Assembly (NCBI GenBank): GCA_964590005.1
Contig: CAZPVJ010000040.1
Coordinates: 1 to 64,000, forward strand
Origin: CALJFL01 sp964590005
GTDB taxonomy: Bacteria; Pseudomonadota; Gammaproteobacteria; Pseudomonadales; Halieaceae
Length of the DNA stretch: 64,000 nucleotides
Reading direction: 5' to 3'
The translations under genes were made by a program, and so were the position numbers. The first letter of the stretch is position 1, and every line of letters begins with the position of its first letter. This document shows positions 34,274-42,897 of this stretch, piece by piece. The notes under the pieces are model-generated. The model was not told the origin of the DNA. It did not search any database and worked only from the letters and a program-made list of their open reading frames with translations.

Positions 34274-36748
34274 CTACAACTCTCTTAGTAGAGCTACAGG
34301 CGGACTGGAAACCACCCTTCTGCAGGAATAAACGCCAAGGCTGGCGATCAACACCATACCGACACCAACTCCCAGAGGCCATACCCAGGGCGATGGTGAG
34401 TAACTCATGTCCATGACCCAGACCTGCAGGATATACACGGAGATCTCCGCGGCTACCGTGGCCAGTAAACCGGCGAAAAGCCCCAGGGCTGCAAATTCGA
34501 TAAGCAGTCCACCCAGGATCAGGTTTCGCCTGGCACCCAGCGCACGCAGAATGGCACTTTCATGCATGCGGGCATCAACACTGGCCTGCACACCCGCCAC
34601 CAGAACCAGTGAACCCGCGCCCAATATCACCGCCAACACCAGTTCGATGGCCGCTGAGACCTGCCCAACAATAGAGCGCACCTGCTCTATAACAACATCC
34701 ATTTCGACCACTGTTACCGTTGGGAAGGTCCGAATAAACGTGTTGAGAAAAGCCTTGTCGCCGGCGCCAAGATGAAAGCTGGTCATGAAGGTGGCGGGAT
34801 AATCGGCGAGGGCACGCGGTGGAAACACCAGCCAGAAGTTGGGCTTAAAGCTCTGCCAGTCGAGCTCTCGAATGCTGGTGACAGTCGCCTCGAGGGGCTC
34901 GGAGCCGACCAGGAAACCCAGGGTGTCCCCTACCGCCACACCGAGCCGTTCAGCGTACTCACGCTCTACCGAAACCACAGACTCTGCCGAATCCGGCGCC
35001 CACCACTCCCCGGCCACCAACGCATTGCCAGCTGGCAGTACGTCGGACCAGGTTATGTTCGATTCACGCTGGCGACGTGGCTGACTCCTGTCCTCGGTTT
35101 TTTCCAACTCCTCGCCATTAACGGACATCAAGCGAACCCGTATCATCGGGTAGAGCGCCTCGCTGGCGATACTCTCCGAGCGCAGCATCTGGTCCACCCC
35201 CTGCACCTCCTCGGGGGCGATATTGAGCATGAAGTGGTTGGGCGTATCCGGTGGCAGTTGTGTCTGCCACTCGTCGATGAGCGAGGTCCGTACCAACAAT
35301 AGAACCAATAACAGCATAATCGCCATGGCGAATATCACGACCTGCAGAGCATTCGCCGTACCGCGGCGCTGCAGTCCGGCCAGCGCCAGCCGCCAGATAC
35401 TGCCGGCGCTCATTCCCACCAGACGACCGCCACGCAACAGGGTGAGGGCGAGGACGAGCCCCAGCATAACTGTCACCGCAAGTCCCGCGAGCACAGCAAG
35501 CGTGAGCTTCCAGTCCTGACTGTAAGCCCACATCAACAAAGTTACCGCGACCAGCCCAATGACGTAGTCGGCCAGGGTGCGCCTCGCTTCAGTTGGCATG
35601 TCCCGGCGCAGTACACGCAATGGGCTGGCCAGCCCCAACCTGCGCAATGGCGGCCAGGCGAAGCAAAGAAGACAGGTAAGAGCGGTCGCACTGCCCACCG
35701 CATAAGGCCGTATGCCAGAAGGACCTGGCTGCACCGGCATCTGGTCAGCAAAAAGACCGAAAAAGGCTGCCTGCATGCCCCAGCCCGCGGCGCAGCCCAA
35801 GGTCGTGGCCAGCAATCCAAGAAGCAGCAGACTACTGCCGTAGAGTCGATTCACGCCGCCCGATGTTGCCCCGAGGCTTTTCATGATTGCGACGTAATCA
35901 TTGTGCCGCTCGCTGAACCGGCGCGCCGCCAGAGCGATCGCAACACCGGCCAGCACGACGCCCAGGCTGCCCGCCAACAGGAGGAAACTCTCCGCCCTGT
36001 CCAGTGCTGTACCTATTCCGGGCTGCCCCTGGTTAACATCCAACAGGCTCTGGCTGTCGCCCAATCGCGGCTCCACCCAGGTCACGAAGGATCTCAGCTC
36101 AGGCTCCTCGCCGGCGTAGAGTTGGCGGAACTCCACCCGGCTGCCCGGCTGCACCACCCCGGTGGCGGGAATATCGTCGTAGTGCATCAGTACGCGAGGC
36201 CCGTAGCCCATGAAGGTTGCCGCCTGGTCCGGCTCTGTACGTGCAGCCGCGACCACGAGAAACTCGGCGTCGCCAATGCCCACCCGGTCGCCAATAGCCA
36301 CGTCGAGCAAGGCGAACAGACGCGAGTCCAGCCAGACCTCACCGGGCTCGGGACCCGAGCTCCCCGGCAGCACTTTACCGAAGGGTTCCTCACTGTAAGT
36401 CAACTCGCCGCGCAACGGATAAGTTGAGGTCACGGCCTTGACAGAGGCCAGGGTCATACCGTCGTCACCGGCGTAGACCATGGAGGGAAATGTCAGGGTG
36501 CGGGCCTGCTGCAGCCCCCTGTCACGCGCCTCGTCCAACCACTCCGAGGGCATATCTCGACCACTGCGCACCACGCGGTCCGCCGCCAGAAATCGATGGC
36601 TCTCTTGCTCCAGGGCGGATTGTAAACGGGTCGTGAAAGCACTGATGCCCGAAACCACCGCCACCGCGAGAATCAACGCAGCAACCAGTACGCCCAGTTC
36701 GCCACCCCGCCAATCCCGGGCCAGCATTCGTGTCGCTGTCATTGACAT
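34274..36748 (-). CDS. FtsX-like ABC transporter permease (YbbP type)
   Basis: From ATG 36748 (MSMTATRMLARDW) the protein has 824 residues. A more distant start (36823) would add 25 residues inside the ATPase gene. It has the YbbP layout of MacB-like FtsX domains: an N-terminal helix, a large periplasmic region, three helices, a central helix pair, a second periplasmic region and a final FtsX domain. It overlaps the ATPase gene by a few bases in the predicted coupling region. Homologues are thought to move lipophilic substrates out of the inner membrane; the true substrate is unknown. Confidence 0.9.
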   Translation of the reverse strand: MSMTATRMLARDWRGGELGVLVAALILAVAVVSGISAFTTRLQSALEQESHRFLAADRVVRSGRDMPSEWLDEARDRGLQQARTLTFPSMVYAGDDGMTLASVKAVTSTYPLRGELTYSEEPFGKVLPGSSGPEPGEVWLDSRLFALLDVAIGDRVGIGDAEFLVVAAARTEPDQAATFMGYGPRVLMHYDDIPATGVVQPGSRVEFRQLYAGEEPELRSFVTWVEPRLGDSQSLLDVNQGQPGIGTALDRAESFLLLAGSLGVVLAGVAIALAARRFSERHNDYVAIMKSLGATSGGVNRLYGSSLLLLGLLATTLGCAAGWGMQAAFFGLFADQMPVQPGPSGIRPYAVGSATALTCLLCFAWPPLRRLGLASPLRVLRRDMPTEARRTLADYVIGLVAVTLLMWAYSQDWKLTLAVLAGLAVTVMLGLVLALTLLRGGRLVGMSAGSIWRLALAGLQRRGTANALQVVIFAMAIMLLLVLLLVRTSLIDEWQTQLPPDTPNHFMLNIAPEEVQGVDQMLRSESIASEALYPMIRVRLMSVNGEELEKTEDRSQPRRQRESNITWSDVLPAGNALVAGEWWAPDSAESVVSVEREYAERLGVAVGDTLGFLVGSEPLEATVTSIRELDWQSFKPNFWLVFPPRALADYPATFMTSFHLGAGDKAFLNTFIRTFPTVTVVEMDVVIEQVRSIVGQVSAAIELVLAVILGAGSLVLVAGVQASVDARMHESAILRALGARRNLILGGLLIEFAALGLFAGLLATVAAEISVYILQVWVMDMSYSPSPWVWPLGVGVGMVLIASLGVYSCRRVVSSPPVALLREL

Positions 36749-36752
36749 CGCG

Positions 36753-37415
36753 CTACCCCGATACCAGTTCGCCAGCTTCCAGCAACAGCCTGCGCTGGCA
36801 CAGGTCAGCCAGGCCCTGGTCATGCGTCACCAGCACCAGGGTGGCACCCTGCTCGCGGTTAAGCTCAAACAGCACCTCGACAATATGACTCCCGGTGCGG
36901 GTATCGAGGTTACCGGTGGGTTCATCGGCAAACAGTATGTCCGGGCGGGCGGCAAAAGCCCTGGCGATGGCAACACGCTGCTGCTCTCCCCCTGACATCT
37001 GGCGCGGATAATGACTGATGCGCTCGCTGAGCTCGACTCTTTCCAGGTAATACTCCGCCTGCTCCCGTGCATCGGGCTGGCCATTCAGCTCCAGGGGCAA
37101 CATCACGTTTTCCAGGGCGGTCAGCGCCGGCAGCAATTGAAATGACTGGAAGACGAAACCTATGTGCTGCCCGCGAAACAGTGCCCGCCCATCCTCGTCC
37201 AGTTGACTGATGTCGGTATCACCGATGACAACCCTGCCTTCACTCGGCTCATCCAGGCCGGCGAGCAGACCGAGCAGCGTCGACTTACCCGAGCCCGACG
37301 CACCCACAATCGCCACGGACTCACCCGACTTGATTTCCAGACTAATCCCTTTCAGTATCTCCAGCTCGCTTCCCGCCATTGGGACACGTTTCAGGAGGTT
37401 TTCTGCTTTGATCAT
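36753..37415 (-). CDS. ABC transporter ATP-binding protein (YbbA/LolD type)
   Basis: This 220-residue ATPase has Walker A GASGSGKST (38-46), signature MSGGEQQRVAIARAF and Walker B ILFADEPTGNLD. It powers the adjacent FtsX-like permease. Its ATG (37413-37415) overlaps the divergent tesA ATG (37414-37416), so each gene's ribosome-binding site lies in the other gene's coding sequence. The same ybbA/tesA divergence occurs in E. coli. Confidence 0.94.
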   Translation of the reverse strand: MIKAENLLKRVPMAGSELEILKGISLEIKSGESVAIVGASGSGKSTLLGLLAGLDEPSEGRVVIGDTDISQLDEDGRALFRGQHIGFVFQSFQLLPALTALENVMLPLELNGQPDAREQAEYYLERVELSERISHYPRQMSGGEQQRVAIARAFAARPDILFADEPTGNLDTRTGSHIVEVLFELNREQGATLVLVTHDQGLADLCQRRLLLEAGELVSG

Positions 37416-38052
37416 GCAACGGTTCCTTTACCGGTCGTTACGCGCTCGCGCGGCCATCGGATTGTTGCTGCTAATCGGCTCGGTTTTCGCCAGGGCGAAT
37501 CAGCCTACAATCCTGGTGCTCGGGGATAGTATCAGTGCTGCCTATGGGATGTCTCTCGAACAGGGCTGGGTCAGCCTGCTGGAGCAAAAGCTGGCCGACG
37601 ATCACCCGGACCATACCATAGTCAATGCCAGTATCAGTGGCGAGACCACCGCGGGCGGCTTGAGACGCCTCCCCACGCTGTTAGAGGCGCACAGCCCTAG
37701 CGTCGTGGTGATAGAACTGGGGGGCAACGACGGGTTGCGCGGCTACCCGATCCGCAATTTCAGGGATAACTTGCAGACTATGGCCGAGCTATCGCGTACC
37801 AGTGGCGCGCAGGTCCTTCTCCTGGCCATGGAAATTCCACCCAACTACGGCAGTCGCTACACCGCTAGTTTTCGGGAATCCTACGGCTTGATAGCGCAGG
37901 CCACCGACAGCGTGCTCGGGCCGTTTCTACTGGAAGGAGTCGCCACCGATCCCAACCTGATGCAAGCCGACGGCATTCACCCCACCGTTGAAGCGCAGGC
38001 TATCATGCTGGCCAACATCTACCCGACGCTGTCCAAGCTCCTCGCACAGTGA
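37414..38052 (+). CDS. tesA: Acyl-CoA thioesterase / arylesterase TesA
   Basis: Starting at ATG 37414, with AGGAGG 15 bp upstream, the protein has 212 residues and a signal peptide (cleavage near residue 28). The SGNH-hydrolase blocks are GDSIS (Ser39), GGND (Asn105) and ADGIHP (Asp186, His189). It is a periplasmic lysophospholipase/thioesterase/esterase. The longer in-frame extension upstream is antisense to the ATPase gene and is not coding. It overlaps bioA by 4 bp. Confidence 0.95.
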   Translation: MQRFLYRSLRARAAIGLLLLIGSVFARANQPTILVLGDSISAAYGMSLEQGWVSLLEQKLADDHPDHTIVNASISGETTAGGLRRLPTLLEAHSPSVVVIELGGNDGLRGYPIRNFRDNLQTMAELSRTSGAQVLLLAMEIPPNYGSRYTASFRESYGLIAQATDSVLGPFLLEGVATDPNLMQADGIHPTVEAQAIMLANIYPTLSKLLAQ

Positions 38053-39344
38053 AAGAAGCCGATTGGGAACACCTGCAGGCGGAAGACCGCGCCACGATCT
38101 GGCACCCCTATGCCTCCGCAACCCGGGCTCCGGATATGTTTCCCGTGGTCAGCGCTGATGGCGTAAGACTGACCCTCGCCGACGGCCGCCAGGTCATCGA
38201 TGGAATGGCCTCATGGTGGTGCGCTATTCACGGCTACAACCACCCTGTCCTGAATCGGACCGCAACTGATCAGCTCAGCAAAATGTCGCACGTGATGTTC
38301 GGCGGCCTGACTCATCCACCCGCTGTTAAACTCGCCAGGCTATTGGTGAATCTGACTCCCGAAAGCCTTAACCGTGTATTTTTCAGCGATTCCGGCTCGG
38401 TGTCGGTCGAGGTTGCGCTGAAGATGGCATTGCAGTACTGGCACGGCTCGGGAAAGCCCGGGAAGCAGAAACTGGTTGCGCTGCGCAGTGGTTACCACGG
38501 CGATACATTCGGCGCGATGTCCCTGTGCGACCCTGTAACGGGTATGCATCACCTGTTCGGCGATGTCTTGCCCAGCCATTTTTTTGCGCCAGCACCTGAC
38601 TGCCCCTTTGAAGAGAATTGCAGCGATCGGCAAATAGCCGAGATGGAAAACCTGCTGGCTGAGAAGCACGCCGAGATCGCCGCCGTGATTGTCGAACCGG
38701 TTGTACAAGGGGCCGGCGGGATGCGGTTTTACTCACCCGATTACCTGGTCAAGCTGAGAGCGCTGTGTAACGCGTTTGACGTATTACTTATTTTCGACGA
38801 GATTGCCACCGGCTTTGGTCGCACGGGAAAGATGTTCGCGCTGGAGCACGCTGACGTGGAACCAGACATCCTGTGTGTCGGCAAGGCATTAACGGGCGGC
38901 TATATGAGCCTGGCCGCTACCCTGTGTAATGACCGGATCAGCAATGGCATCAGTGATAGTGACGCCGGTGCGTTTATGCATGGACCCACCTTCATGGCCA
39001 ACCCCCTGGCCTGCGCAATCGCCGCGGCCAGCATCGAATTACTGCTCTCCCAGCCCTGGCAGCGTACCATTGCCCGACTCCATGATGAACTGACGAGCGG
39101 TCTCGCCCCGGCACAAGCATTACCGGCGGTAAAAGAGGTTCGCACGCTGGGCGCAATCGGTGTCATCGAGCTCCACGAGCCGGTCGACCTCGTCACCATC
39201 CAGCCGCAGTTTGTCGAACGAGGTGTCTGGGTAAGGCCCTTTGGCAAACTGGTCTACGCCATGCCGCCCTATATCATGGGCACTCAGGACACGGCAGCGC
39301 TCACCGCTGCGATGGTGGACGTGGTCAGCGGGCTGCCCACCTAA
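38049..39344 (+). CDS. bioA: Adenosylmethionine-8-amino-7-oxononanoate aminotransferase BioA
   Basis: This 431-residue class-III aminotransferase begins with GTG at the tesA stop. The BioA-specific N-terminal WHPYAS motif is present, as are the SWWCAIHGYNHP block, Asp250 and PLP lysine Lys279 (CVGKALTGG). It makes 7,8-diaminopelargonate in biotin synthesis. No other bio gene is in the window. The overlap with tesA suggests co-translation, perhaps because both handle pimeloyl/acyl intermediates, though that link is speculative. Confidence 0.96.
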   Translation: MKEADWEHLQAEDRATIWHPYASATRAPDMFPVVSADGVRLTLADGRQVIDGMASWWCAIHGYNHPVLNRTATDQLSKMSHVMFGGLTHPPAVKLARLLVNLTPESLNRVFFSDSGSVSVEVALKMALQYWHGSGKPGKQKLVALRSGYHGDTFGAMSLCDPVTGMHHLFGDVLPSHFFAPAPDCPFEENCSDRQIAEMENLLAEKHAEIAAVIVEPVVQGAGGMRFYSPDYLVKLRALCNAFDVLLIFDEIATGFGRTGKMFALEHADVEPDILCVGKALTGGYMSLAATLCNDRISNGISDSDAGAFMHGPTFMANPLACAIAAASIELLLSQPWQRTIARLHDELTSGLAPAQALPAVKEVRTLGAIGVIELHEPVDLVTIQPQFVERGVWVRPFGKLVYAMPPYIMGTQDTAALTAAMVDVVSGLPT

Positions 39345-39352
39345 GAACCCGC

Positions 39353-39382
39353 TTGTGCTGACCGGCACGGCTTGTCTATAGT
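39353..39382 (+). promoter_or_regulatory. Putative promoter of the potassium channel gene
   Basis: TTGTGC (39353-39358) and TATAGT (39377-39382) are 18 bp apart, between the bioA stop and the channel ATG at 39418. Confidence 0.45.
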
Positions 39383-39417
39383 GATATCATCGCGCTGCAG
39401 GAGGCCATCACAAGCTA

Positions 39418-40284
39418 ATGACGCTAAGAAGTACGACGCCTCTACAAGACGCCTTCTACGCCGTCATCTTTGGCACCGAGACTCCAGCCGGCAAATGGTT
39501 CGATATTGGCCTTATCGTCGCTATCCTGGTGAGCGTTGCCGTGGTAATGCTCGACTCGATACCGAGCGAGCACGAAATCCGCGGCGCCCTCTACTGGCAA
39601 ATTGAGTGGGTGTTTACCGCCCTCTTTACCATTGAATACCTTGTTCGTATCTGGTGCTCGCCCAACCGGAAGGCGTATATCACCAGCGTCTATGGCGTCG
39701 TCGACCTGCTAGCCATCCTGCCCACTTATATCGCGCTGTTGATTCCCGGAGCCGCCTCGCTTCTTATCATTCGACTGTTGCGAATCCTACGCATTTTCCG
39801 GGTACTGCGACTGCTCGCTTTCCTGAGTGAAGCCAATATCCTTGCTGGCGCAATGCGCAGATCATCGCGCAAGATTTTCGTTTTCTTTTCCTTGATGATC
39901 GTTATCACCATCATTTTCGGGTGCCTCATTTATGTCCTCGAAGGCCCGGAGCACGGTTTCACCAATATCCCACTGAGCATTTACTGGGCGATCGTAACCA
40001 TCACGACCGTCGGCTACGGCGACCTGGTACCCCAGACCACCGTGGGGCGGATGGTGTCGGCGATGGGCATGCTGATTGGCTATGCGATCATCGCAGTGCC
40101 CACGGGCATCATCACCGCCGAGCTGGCCAACGAAATGGCCAGCCACCGGGACAGGACCACGCGCAACTGCCCACAGTGCGCACGGGCCGGGCATGAAAAA
40201 GATGCCAGCCACTGTAAACATTGTGGCGCCAATCTGGATGCTCACCGCCAGAGTGAAGATAGCGGGGGCATTGGCCAGCGGTAA
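39418..40284 (+). CDS. Voltage-gated potassium channel with C-terminal zinc ribbon
   Basis: This 288-residue protein has six membrane helices. S4 carries regularly spaced arginines (119, 122, 125, 128, 131) and the pore loop has the K+ filter TVGYGD (197-202). The inner helix continues into a short cytoplasmic tail with two cysteine pairs, CPQC (251, 254) and CKHC (266, 269), which look like a zinc ribbon. Bacterial Kv-type channels usually end in a coiled coil or an RCK/cNMP domain. The zinc-ribbon tail may tetramerise or gate the channel, but that is inference. Confidence 0.92.
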   Translation: MTLRSTTPLQDAFYAVIFGTETPAGKWFDIGLIVAILVSVAVVMLDSIPSEHEIRGALYWQIEWVFTALFTIEYLVRIWCSPNRKAYITSVYGVVDLLAILPTYIALLIPGAASLLIIRLLRILRIFRVLRLLAFLSEANILAGAMRRSSRKIFVFFSLMIVITIIFGCLIYVLEGPEHGFTNIPLSIYWAIVTITTVGYGDLVPQTTVGRMVSAMGMLIGYAIIAVPTGIITAELANEMASHRDRTTRNCPQCARAGHEKDASHCKHCGANLDAHRQSEDSGGIGQR

Positions 40285-40335
40285 TTGTAAAACCCCTCCG
40301 CGTTGGCAAATCTGTGGATCGCTGCCGAATTACCC

Positions 40336-40341
40336 TATACT
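40336..40341 (+). promoter_or_regulatory. Possible -10 box upstream of the TonB-dependent receptor
   Basis: A good -10 hexamer TATACT lies 52 bp before the receptor ATG. The -35 region 16 bp upstream (GTGGAT) is weak. No Fur-box-like palindrome is evident in the 109-bp gap, so iron control is not supported by sequence. Confidence 0.35.
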
Positions 40342-40393
40342 TGTCGCCCCACAATTTCGCCTTAAAGCCCGAGCAGGAAGCGCTCCAGCCCGC

Positions 40394-42883
40394 ATGAAAA
40401 ACCGTTACTCCATCTTCAGCTCAGCAAGGATTGTCTTGCTGCTCTTTGCTGCTGGCATAGCACAAAGTCACGGGCAAAACGCGCTCGAGGAAGTTATTGT
40501 TACCGCCCAGAAGCGCGCCGAAAATGTGATGGATGTACCCATCGCTATCAGCGTTTTTAATGCTGATCTTGTGGAGCAATTATCAGCTCGCAACCTGACC
40601 GACCTCGGGCGATTCACCGCTGGGGTCGAAATGAACAACCAGAAGTCACTCCAGCCGACCTACACCATCCGGGGGATAGAAACCGCTGACTTTACGGTTG
40701 GATCGGATCCCGCTATCGCGGTTTATGTCGATAATGTCTACGCAGCGCGCGGTGCCGGAGCCGAGGCCGCGTTAGTGGATCTTGCCCGGGTAGAGGTCCT
40801 GAAAGGACCGCAGGGCACCTTGTTCGGCCGCAACGCCACAGGCGGCGCCATACATATCCTGAGTCAGCCCCCGGTCTTTGAAAGCGAAGGCAGGGCCAAA
40901 CTGGTTGTCGGGGATTACAACCGCCTCGACGGGGAGCTAATGATAAACCAACCACTGTCAGACACTCTCGCGTTACGCGCGGTGGTTGTATCTCGCAATC
41001 GGGATGGCTTCCTGGACAATATTGCTGGCGAAGATCTCAATGACGAGGATAACCAGGGTGTTCGACTGAGCACACTCTGGCGGCCGGGGGATAGCACTGA
41101 CGTATTGTGGCGTGTTGAATACAGCGAGATCCGCCAGAACTCGGCCGCACAGCATACACTGGTGGCTCCGGTATTCGAAAGGGCTAACCCGGGAGTGCGC
41201 TACCGGGATTTTGGCGACATCGCCATGGACTTTAGCAATCGAGAAGAGCGGGACATGTTCGCCACCTCGCTGGAGATCAACCACGTAACTGACAAGCTGA
41301 CCCTGACTTCAATCACCGGCTGGCGAGAGTTCGAAACAAAGCTGGACGAAGATCTCGACGGCTCTAACAATCCAGACTACGAATTCAACGGTAGCAACCC
41401 GGACGACAATGACTATTTCTCTCAGGAAGTTCGCGTAACGGGCAGTGGTAACACGCTCAAATGGACACTCGGCGCCGGCTACAGCAGAGAAAATGTAGAG
41501 CACAACAGTCGGGCTATTTTCAATCTCAGCACCCTGGAGACCTTTGCCTGGGCAGAGATCTTGAAGGGCGCGGGCACTTCTGATTCCGACCTGTTCCTGT
41601 CCCAGGTGGCCGGCTTATCACCGGACGATATCGTCGAACTGCAGTCTCTGAACAATACCCAGATTGGTGAGGTATTGCCCTCCTTCAGGCAACAACAAAA
41701 GGACGCTGGCACGGACGGTATCGCCGCCGCGTCTTTCGTCTGGGGATTCCTCAACGGACAGGGAACGCTCGAGCAATTCGGGATATCAACCAATCCCCTG
41801 CTCGGCATCCCACAAATACTGTTTGACCTGGCACCCCGCATGGCGGTCTTTGAACCCTGGATAGAGGAAGTGGACAGTCGAGGACGATACGAGAGCTGGG
41901 CACTGTATGGAGATGCTACCTGGAGCATTACTGACAGGATTAATCTTAGCGCCGGACTGCGTTACACCCGTGACGATAAAGAATTCAGCCTGTATACGCG
42001 CTATCAAAACCAGCTCGTTGGGGCGGATTTTGGGCTGGCCTTCTACAACAATGGGCAGCCCCTGCTCGACGAAACACAGCGGGAAGATTGGGATAATTTT
42101 TCCGGACGCCTGGTTGTTGACTACCAACTGGACGACGCGATGTTGTATGCCAGCGTAGCCACTGGATTCAAGTCGGGGGGCTTCAACACCTTGAATTTCG
42201 GCCCCGAGATAGACACCTCCTACGACGAGGAGGAAGTCATCAATTACGAGCTGGGTATGAAGGGACAATTTCTCGATAACGCCCTGCAGCTCACCGCAGC
42301 GGTATTTTTCTACGACTATGACAACCTGCAAGAGCTGAGACTGTTGGGGCAACCCATTCCCAGCTATAACCTGCGCAACTCAGATGCCGAGGGTTATGGT
42401 GCAGAACTGGAATTCACCTGGCTTGCCACCGACCGGTTGCGGCTGGCGGGCAACTATAGCTGGCTTGAGACTGAATACACGGACTTCACCATTCTAGAGG
42501 CCGCGGGTGAAACCGCCGAAGACGACCTGACAGGGGAGCCGCGCGTCGGCACACCGGAAAACAAGATCAATCTGATGGTAGAATACATTTTTTCGCTGGG
42601 TGAATTTGGCGACCTCATACCGAGACTGGATTACACCTGGAGCGACGAGCGCGTCAACAGCGTGGAAGACCCCAACCGCAAGGTCGATGCTTTTGGCATC
42701 ACCAATGCACGCATCACCCTGCTCCCCCACGAGAGCAACTGGGAACTGGGAATCTGGAGCACCAACCTTTTTGATGAAGAGGTGTTCGTGGTGTTTGGCG
42801 ACAATGGAGACAGTATTGGCTCCCTGACCGGCGCCCGCTTTCCGCCACGAATGATGGGCGCGGACTTTGTATACCGTTTCTAG
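40394..42883 (+). CDS. TonB-dependent outer-membrane receptor
   Basis: From ATG 40394 the protein has 829 residues. A signal peptide (cleavage near 28) is followed by a TonB-box-like stretch EEVIVTAQKR and the plug domain (about 45-160, with VEVLKGPQGTLFGRNATGGAI). The 22-strand barrel ends in Phe. The plug and barrel resemble the large Fecl/CirA-like group common in marine and sphingomonad-type bacteria that import varied organic compounds. Substrate unknown. The region before 40394 in the same frame overlaps the channel gene and is not coding. Confidence 0.94.
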   Translation: MKNRYSIFSSARIVLLLFAAGIAQSHGQNALEEVIVTAQKRAENVMDVPIAISVFNADLVEQLSARNLTDLGRFTAGVEMNNQKSLQPTYTIRGIETADFTVGSDPAIAVYVDNVYAARGAGAEAALVDLARVEVLKGPQGTLFGRNATGGAIHILSQPPVFESEGRAKLVVGDYNRLDGELMINQPLSDTLALRAVVVSRNRDGFLDNIAGEDLNDEDNQGVRLSTLWRPGDSTDVLWRVEYSEIRQNSAAQHTLVAPVFERANPGVRYRDFGDIAMDFSNREERDMFATSLEINHVTDKLTLTSITGWREFETKLDEDLDGSNNPDYEFNGSNPDDNDYFSQEVRVTGSGNTLKWTLGAGYSRENVEHNSRAIFNLSTLETFAWAEILKGAGTSDSDLFLSQVAGLSPDDIVELQSLNNTQIGEVLPSFRQQQKDAGTDGIAAASFVWGFLNGQGTLEQFGISTNPLLGIPQILFDLAPRMAVFEPWIEEVDSRGRYESWALYGDATWSITDRINLSAGLRYTRDDKEFSLYTRYQNQLVGADFGLAFYNNGQPLLDETQREDWDNFSGRLVVDYQLDDAMLYASVATGFKSGGFNTLNFGPEIDTSYDEEEVINYELGMKGQFLDNALQLTAAVFFYDYDNLQELRLLGQPIPSYNLRNSDAEGYGAELEFTWLATDRLRLAGNYSWLETEYTDFTILEAAGETAEDDLTGEPRVGTPENKINLMVEYIFSLGEFGDLIPRLDYTWSDERVNSVEDPNRKVDAFGITNARITLLPHESNWELGIWSTNLFDEEVFVVFGDNGDSIGSLTGARFPPRMMGADFVYRF

Positions 42884-42897
42884 GACGGCATAACCGG

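Noticed and set aside
37210..37413. 68-codon N-terminal extension of tesA
   Set aside because: It is antisense to the ABC ATPase, lacks a signal peptide, and the ATG at 37414 gives a proper signal sequence and ribosome-binding site.
41786..42352. Minus-strand open frame of 188 codons opposite the TonB-dependent receptor
   Set aside because: It is antisense to barrel strands with conserved receptor sequence and has no start signal.
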